Shown: piece after piece, positions 6,172 to 9,004 of the stretch
How positions within the stretch are numbered: the first letter of the stretch is position 1
Layout: each line of letters starts with the position of its first letter
Origin: Dehalococcoidia bacterium
GTDB lineage: Bacteria; Chloroflexota; Dehalococcoidia; GIF9; UBA5620
Assembly: GCA_016783225.1 (NCBI GenBank)
Contig: JADHWZ010000084.1
Coordinates: 1 to 9,004, forward strand
Reading direction: 5' to 3'
DNA: 9,004 bases
The notes under the pieces: model-generated
The model's database searches: none
What the model saw: only the letters and a program-made list of their open reading frames with translations
Told to the model about the DNA's origin: nothing
Made by a program: the position numbers and the translations under genes

Positions 6172-7185
6172 ATGGAGTGCAGTGCTTTAATAATCGGTAC
6201 CCATTCTCAGGCAGAGAATGTGGACGTCTTTGATTGGGCTCAGGAACTTCCCAGCATGTCGGATTACGACATTATCATCTTAGATACTACCAAAATATAT
6301 GACCTGTGGTCTCCTGAAGGCCAAATGAAACGCTCAGACGGTAGAATACATTCACTTCTGGAAAAAAATGCTATCCATGAGCGAGTGGAAGGGAGACTTC
6401 ATTCAGTGAAGGAGAAATTGACAGAAATATTGGAGTATCGTGTAGCCATATATGTGTTATTCATCCCTGATATAACAATGAAAATTGAATTTCATTATCG
6501 AGGCTTTGAAATTGCAGAAGCTCGGGTACCTAGTAGAGATAGTCGGCATTACAACTTTTCTATGGAGTGGTGTCCAATATCAATTGACAGAATCGAAGAG
6601 AGAGGCAAAGCTGTAGTTCCTTTGGATTTGACATACGATGAATACTTCAGACATTTTCGACACTGGGAATACTACTTCGATACCGATTCATTGGATATAT
6701 CTGAATTTTGTAAGCACTATTATACTAAAGGCTTTGCAGTAACGCCTCAACTCACGAACATTGCTACAAATCGAATAGGTAAGCCGATAGCCATACAATT
6801 CACACCGTGTTTCCACAGGATGTTAACCGATGAAGAAGCACTAGGGTATCGAGAAGAGACACGCCCTTTTGAAGGCAGACCTGACCACATTGGAGGTAAT
6901 CTGGTACTTCTTCCTGTTGCCAATAAATACGACACAAGGTCAAGCATCGAATTCTTGCTTCGCCACGAGCCCCAATTCGAAGAAATCGCCCCCTCCAGGA
7001 TACGCAGCGAAGTGACCGAATTAGGCAAAACTCGCAAGGTAATTGAATCCCAAGAAGTCACAACTGGGCCTATCGAAAACGGAAAGAAACCGTGGTATTC
7101 AAGAATTCCTCCGTGGGTGCCTCATTTCATCCAAGAATGGTATAAGACCACCTTAGAAGCATGGTTCAGAGCACACAAGTCATAG
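6172..7185 (+). CDS. unrecognised 337-residue protein, low-GC orphan
   Basis: I do not recognise this protein. ATG 6172 is the earliest possible start, since an in-frame TGA sits at 6160. No Shine-Dalgarno sequence precedes it despite a good promoter. There is no signal peptide or membrane helix, so it is probably cytoplasmic. The N-terminus alternates strand and helix: ALIIGT (5-10), DVFDWAQELP (18-27), YDIIILDTT (32-40). This resembles a Rossmann, flavodoxin or GATase-like start. VAIYVLFIP (91-99), GKPIAIQF (203-210) and GGNLVLLP (241-248) look like further core strands. No catalytic triad or nucleotide-binding motif is evident. The C-terminus is rich in aromatic residues (WYSRIPPWVPHF). 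GC in sampled lines is mostly about 33-42 percent, against about 53-65 percent in sucC, which suggests acquisition by transfer. Matched palindromes lie about 100 nt outside each end. Confidence 0.7.
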   Translation: MECSALIIGTHSQAENVDVFDWAQELPSMSDYDIIILDTTKIYDLWSPEGQMKRSDGRIHSLLEKNAIHERVEGRLHSVKEKLTEILEYRVAIYVLFIPDITMKIEFHYRGFEIAEARVPSRDSRHYNFSMEWCPISIDRIEERGKAVVPLDLTYDEYFRHFRHWEYYFDTDSLDISEFCKHYYTKGFAVTPQLTNIATNRIGKPIAIQFTPCFHRMLTDEEALGYREETRPFEGRPDHIGGNLVLLPVANKYDTRSSIEFLLRHEPQFEEIAPSRIRSEVTELGKTRKVIESQEVTTGPIENGKKPWYSRIPPWVPHFIQEWYKTTLEAWFRAHKS

Positions 7186-7287
7186 CGTTAGCCATATTGA
7201 TTTAACACCTTCTGAGATTATCTACTGAGCTTGCTTTAATGTGTCCTCTATCAGCATCATCAAATCTAAGTGAGCCGAGATAACGCA

Positions 7288-7304
7288 CATGATTCGCAAT
7301 CATG
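7288..7304. repeat. 17-nt palindrome, right copy of a matched pair
   Basis: CATGATT, loop CGC, AATCATG: a perfect 7-bp stem. It differs from the left copy (6050-6066) at one loop base and at one base pair that changes on both arms together. It starts 102 nt after the stop codon of the unknown gene. No T-tract follows, so it is not a classic terminator. Confidence 0.8.
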
Positions 7305-7509
7305 CCTGTCAACTCGTAGCTGACTCAAGAAACCTCAGAGTATTCTCCAACTTAATAGCCCTAGACTATCTCTGCTTCAAACAGAACAACGGTTCATCTG
7401 ACCGTTTCACTGTCTGGCCATGATTTCTCCGCCTCAGGTTATGTCCCAGCGACATTTGGTGGTGGCCTAACGTTATCGGGATATCATAGAAACTTGCTTG
7501 GTTTCCCTG

Positions 7510-7515
7510 TATAAT
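7510..7515 (+). promoter_or_regulatory. possible -10 element for the tRNA-Ser transcript
   Basis: An exact TATAAT preceded directly by TG, with no clear -35 at the proper distance. It would give a tRNA precursor with a leader of about 130 nt. An exact TTGACA at 7569-7574 is an alternative, but only a poor -10 follows it. Confidence 0.3.
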
Positions 7516-7619
7516 ATTCTACCGTTGCAGGAGACTTTTCGGTAGCTTTGCAGTCAAACATGCAGCTATTGACAGAGGCCGTATGTCTGGTTCACTGTCT
7601 AGGTGAATTTGGGATTTTG

Positions 7620-7636
7620 GGGGAGACCGTCTCCCC
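7620..7636. repeat. perfect GC-rich 17-nt palindrome just before tRNA-Ser
   Basis: GGGGAGAC, central C, GTCTCCCC. As RNA it forms a 7-bp stem with a 3-nt loop. It ends 14 nt before the tRNA. No T-tract follows on either strand. It may be a protein site, a precursor-processing hairpin or a remnant of an integrated element. Confidence 0.75.
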
Positions 7637-7650
7637 TTAGCTTTGCGTTC

Positions 7651-7739
7651 GGAGGGGTGTCCGAGTGGTTGATGGTGACGGTCTTGAAAACCGTTTTCGC
7701 CTTTGGCGAACGTGGGTTCGAATCCCACCCCCTCCGCCA
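7651..7739 (+). tRNA. tRNA-Ser(UGA), reads UCA
   Basis: This is a class II tRNA with encoded CCA. The acceptor stem GGAGGGG (7651-7657) pairs with CCCCTCC (7729-7735), then discriminator G and CCA (7737-7739). The anticodon stem is ACGGT/ACCGT around loop CTTGAAA, with anticodon TGA at 7685-7687. The long variable arm TTCGCC-TTT-GGCGAA (7696-7710) is diagnostic for Ser, with Leu and Tyr the other class II types; the anticodon settles Ser. The T arm GTGGG/CCCAC surrounds TTCGAAT. The D stem has one weak pair. It is followed by sucC 100 bases later on the same strand. Confidence 0.97.
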
Positions 7740-7824
7740 GCTGTGAGGAAATGAAACCGGAATGTAGACCGTGTCCGGAGGTTCCCCCGCTTGCAAAGCA
7801 TACCTATAGGGAAGTTCAGCACGA

Positions 7825-7832
7825 AAAGGAGG
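7825..7832 (+). promoter_or_regulatory. ribosome binding site that fixes the GTG start of sucC
   Basis: AAAGGAGG lies 7 nt before GTG 7840. An ATG at 7833 directly follows it but is out of frame, so GTG is the start. It yields MKIHEYQAKALL, the usual SucC beginning. Confidence 0.8.
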
Positions 7833-7839
7833 ATGCTAG

Positions 7840-9004
7840 GTGAAGATCCACGAATACCAGGCTAAGGCGCTGCTATCTGAGTTTGGCATCCCAGTCCCTG
7901 AGGGTGGAGTGGCAGCCACCCCAGCCGAAGCCAAGAAGATAGCTGCTGAGCTGGGAGGTAAGGTGGTGATTAAAGCTCAGGTCTATGCCGGTGGCAGGGG
8001 CAAAGCCGGGGGCATAAAGGTGGCCAACACCCCCGAAGAGGCGGGAAGGCTGGCAGGCGAGATGCTCGGCACCAGGCTGGTAACACATCAGACAACCCCG
8101 GAAGGGGTGCCGGTGAGCAAAGTCCTGGTCGAGAAAGCTGTTGACGTGGAGCGCGAGCTTTACCTCAGCATTATCGTCGATAACGCCAGCCGGATGCCGG
8201 TAATGATGGCTAGTGAAGCCGGCGGCATGGATATCGAGGAGGTAGCTCGGACTAGCCCGGAGAAGATTCTCAAAGTCTATGCCGAGCAGGCGGCCGGCTT
8301 TCAGGCTTTCCAGGGCCGTAAGCTGGGTTACGGAATGAATTTAAGCCCCGCCCAGGTCAGACCAGCCACCGGTTTGATGACCAATCTGTATAGGCTTTTT
8401 CAAGCCAAGGACTGCTCCCTGGCCGAAATCAATCCCCTGGTTGTTACAGTAAACGGCGACCTTCTGGCTCTCGATGCCAAGCTAGACTTTGAGGACAACG
8501 CTCTTTTCCGCCACAGTGATATCGAGCAGCTCCACGACCTGGAACAGGAAGACCCGCTTGAAGCTAGAGCTAACGAATTGGGGATTAAGAATTACGTTAA
8601 GATGGATGGTAACATTGGCTGCATGGTGAACGGAGCCGGCCTGGCTATGGCAGTCATGGACCTCATCACTTACGCTGGTGGCGCCCCGGCCAACTTTCTC
8701 GATATCGGCGCTGTAAACAACACTGACCGTGTCGTCAACGCCTTCAAAATCTTCACCGCTGACTCCAGCGTTAAGGCGATATTAGTAAACGCATTCGGCG
8801 GAATAGCAAGGGTGGATGTTATCGCCCAAGGCATAGTTGAAGCTCATAAGCAGATGGATGTCCGACTTCCGCTGGTCATCAGATTGGCAGGGACAAATGT
8901 CGATGAAGGCAAGCGCATCCTGGCCGAATCCAAGATAGACTTCATTGAGGCAGCGGATTTTCATGATGCTGCCCGCAAGGCAGTGGCAGCAGCCAAAGGT
9001 TCCT
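7840..9004 (+). CDS. sucC: succinyl-CoA synthetase (ADP-forming) beta subunit, 3' partial
   Basis: 388 codons are visible, and the frame is still open at the window edge. The E. coli protein is about that long, so only the last residues and stop are probably missing. It forms a complex with SucD, converting succinyl-CoA, ADP and phosphate to succinate, CoA and ATP in the cytoplasm. The N-terminal ATP-grasp domain begins MKIHEYQAKALL and contains AGGRGKAGG (50-58). Metal and nucleotide contacts are E196 and N198 in AEINPL, and D212 in LDAK. The C-terminal CoA-ligase domain has DGNIGCMVNGAG (256-267), VNAFGGI (316-322) and RLAGTNVDEG (348-357). Odd point: the conserved GGGA after FLDI/V is replaced by GAVN (290-293). 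A malate-CoA ligase (MtkA-type) relative is the main alternative. sucD is expected just downstream. No clear promoter of its own is visible, so read-through from the tRNA is possible. Confidence 0.94.
   Translation, partial: MKIHEYQAKALLSEFGIPVPEGGVAATPAEAKKIAAELGGKVVIKAQVYAGGRGKAGGIKVANTPEEAGRLAGEMLGTRLVTHQTTPEGVPVSKVLVEKAVDVERELYLSIIVDNASRMPVMMASEAGGMDIEEVARTSPEKILKVYAEQAAGFQAFQGRKLGYGMNLSPAQVRPATGLMTNLYRLFQAKDCSLAEINPLVVTVNGDLLALDAKLDFEDNALFRHSDIEQLHDLEQEDPLEARANELGIKNYVKMDGNIGCMVNGAGLAMAVMDLITYAGGAPANFLDIGAVNNTDRVVNAFKIFTADSSVKAILVNAFGGIARVDVIAQGIVEAHKQMDVRLPLVIRLAGTNVDEGKRILAESKIDFIEAADFHDAARKAVAAAKGS

Larger units (their letters stand above)
7186..7650. other. 465-base gap before tRNA-Ser with inverted repeats, no gene seen
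   Basis: No open frame with a start and ribosome site is convincing. The gap contains a palindrome (7288-7304), an AACGGT/ACCGTT inverted repeat with a 7-nt loop (7388-7406) that is followed by only three Ts, a TATAAT (7510-7515), an isolated TTGACA (7569-7574) and a second strong palindrome (7620-7636). Its composition is AT-rich like the gene to its left. Confidence 0.55.

Noticed and set aside
6172..7185. Unknown protein as a transposase of the palindrome-ended element
   Set aside because: It has no HUH motif with catalytic tyrosine, no zinc-finger RuvC-like TnpB features and no visible DDE spacing. The palindromes therefore cannot be tied to self-transposition.
7724..7739. Attachment-site duplication of the tRNA-Ser 3' end
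   Set aside because: No second copy of the 3' end sequence is seen elsewhere in the window and no integrase gene is present, so island integration remains only a hypothesis.
7599..7796. Minus-strand open frames containing GWDSNPR-type sequence across the tRNA
   Set aside because: This is the well-known artefact made by reading a serine tRNA in antisense. The tRNA fold is complete, and no ribosome site precedes the frames.
1..9004. CRISPR array
   Set aside because: No series of evenly spaced direct repeats occurs anywhere in the window.

Overview
The window looks like a piece of a bacterial chromosome from an anaerobic, heterotrophic lineage. My best guess is Chloroflexota, class Dehalococcoidia. 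That rests on the mix of tandem membrane-anchored redoxin/Fn3 proteins, an iron-sulfur-flavoprotein-like reductase, an isovaleryl-type acyl-CoA dehydrogenase and sucC, plus moderate GC and frequent GTG starts. No marker gene here proves the taxonomy, so it is an inference.

Left part (1-3526). Two tandem plus-strand genes encode extracytoplasmic TlpA/ResA-like thioredoxin-fold proteins fused to fibronectin-III-like domains. The first is cut by the window edge. The second has an N-terminal membrane anchor, a redoxin domain that has lost its CxxC, two Fn3-like domains and an intact CxxC redoxin domain. A convergent minus-strand gene encodes a flavodoxin/NADPH-dependent FMN reductase family protein with a four-cysteine cluster. 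The 335-base divergent gap that follows holds promoter elements for both neighbours and nested GC-rich inverted repeats.

Middle (3527-4690). A complete acyl-CoA dehydrogenase closely resembles isovaleryl-CoA dehydrogenase, including the relocated catalytic glutamate.

Accessory block (about 4691-7650). Three orphan genes have visibly lower GC than the flanks. They encode a small lipoprotein (minus strand), a two-TM protein with a cytoplasmic coiled coil (plus, divergent, overlapping promoters), and an unrecognised 337-residue protein. This last gene lies between two near-identical 17-nt palindromes placed almost symmetrically about 100 nt outside each end. The block ends at a class II tRNA-Ser(UGA), the kind of locus where islands commonly integrate, but no second attachment-site copy is visible.

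Right end (7840-9004). sucC, the beta subunit of succinyl-CoA synthetase, is nearly complete and runs off the window. The core genes (acyl-CoA dehydrogenase, SucC) fit oxidation of branched-chain acyl-CoA and the succinyl-CoA/succinate node. The redoxins and flavoprotein fit thiol and electron-transfer chemistry. The accessory genes have no assignable function. Their layout (matched palindromes, low GC, tRNA neighbour) is the most interesting unexplained signal in the window.
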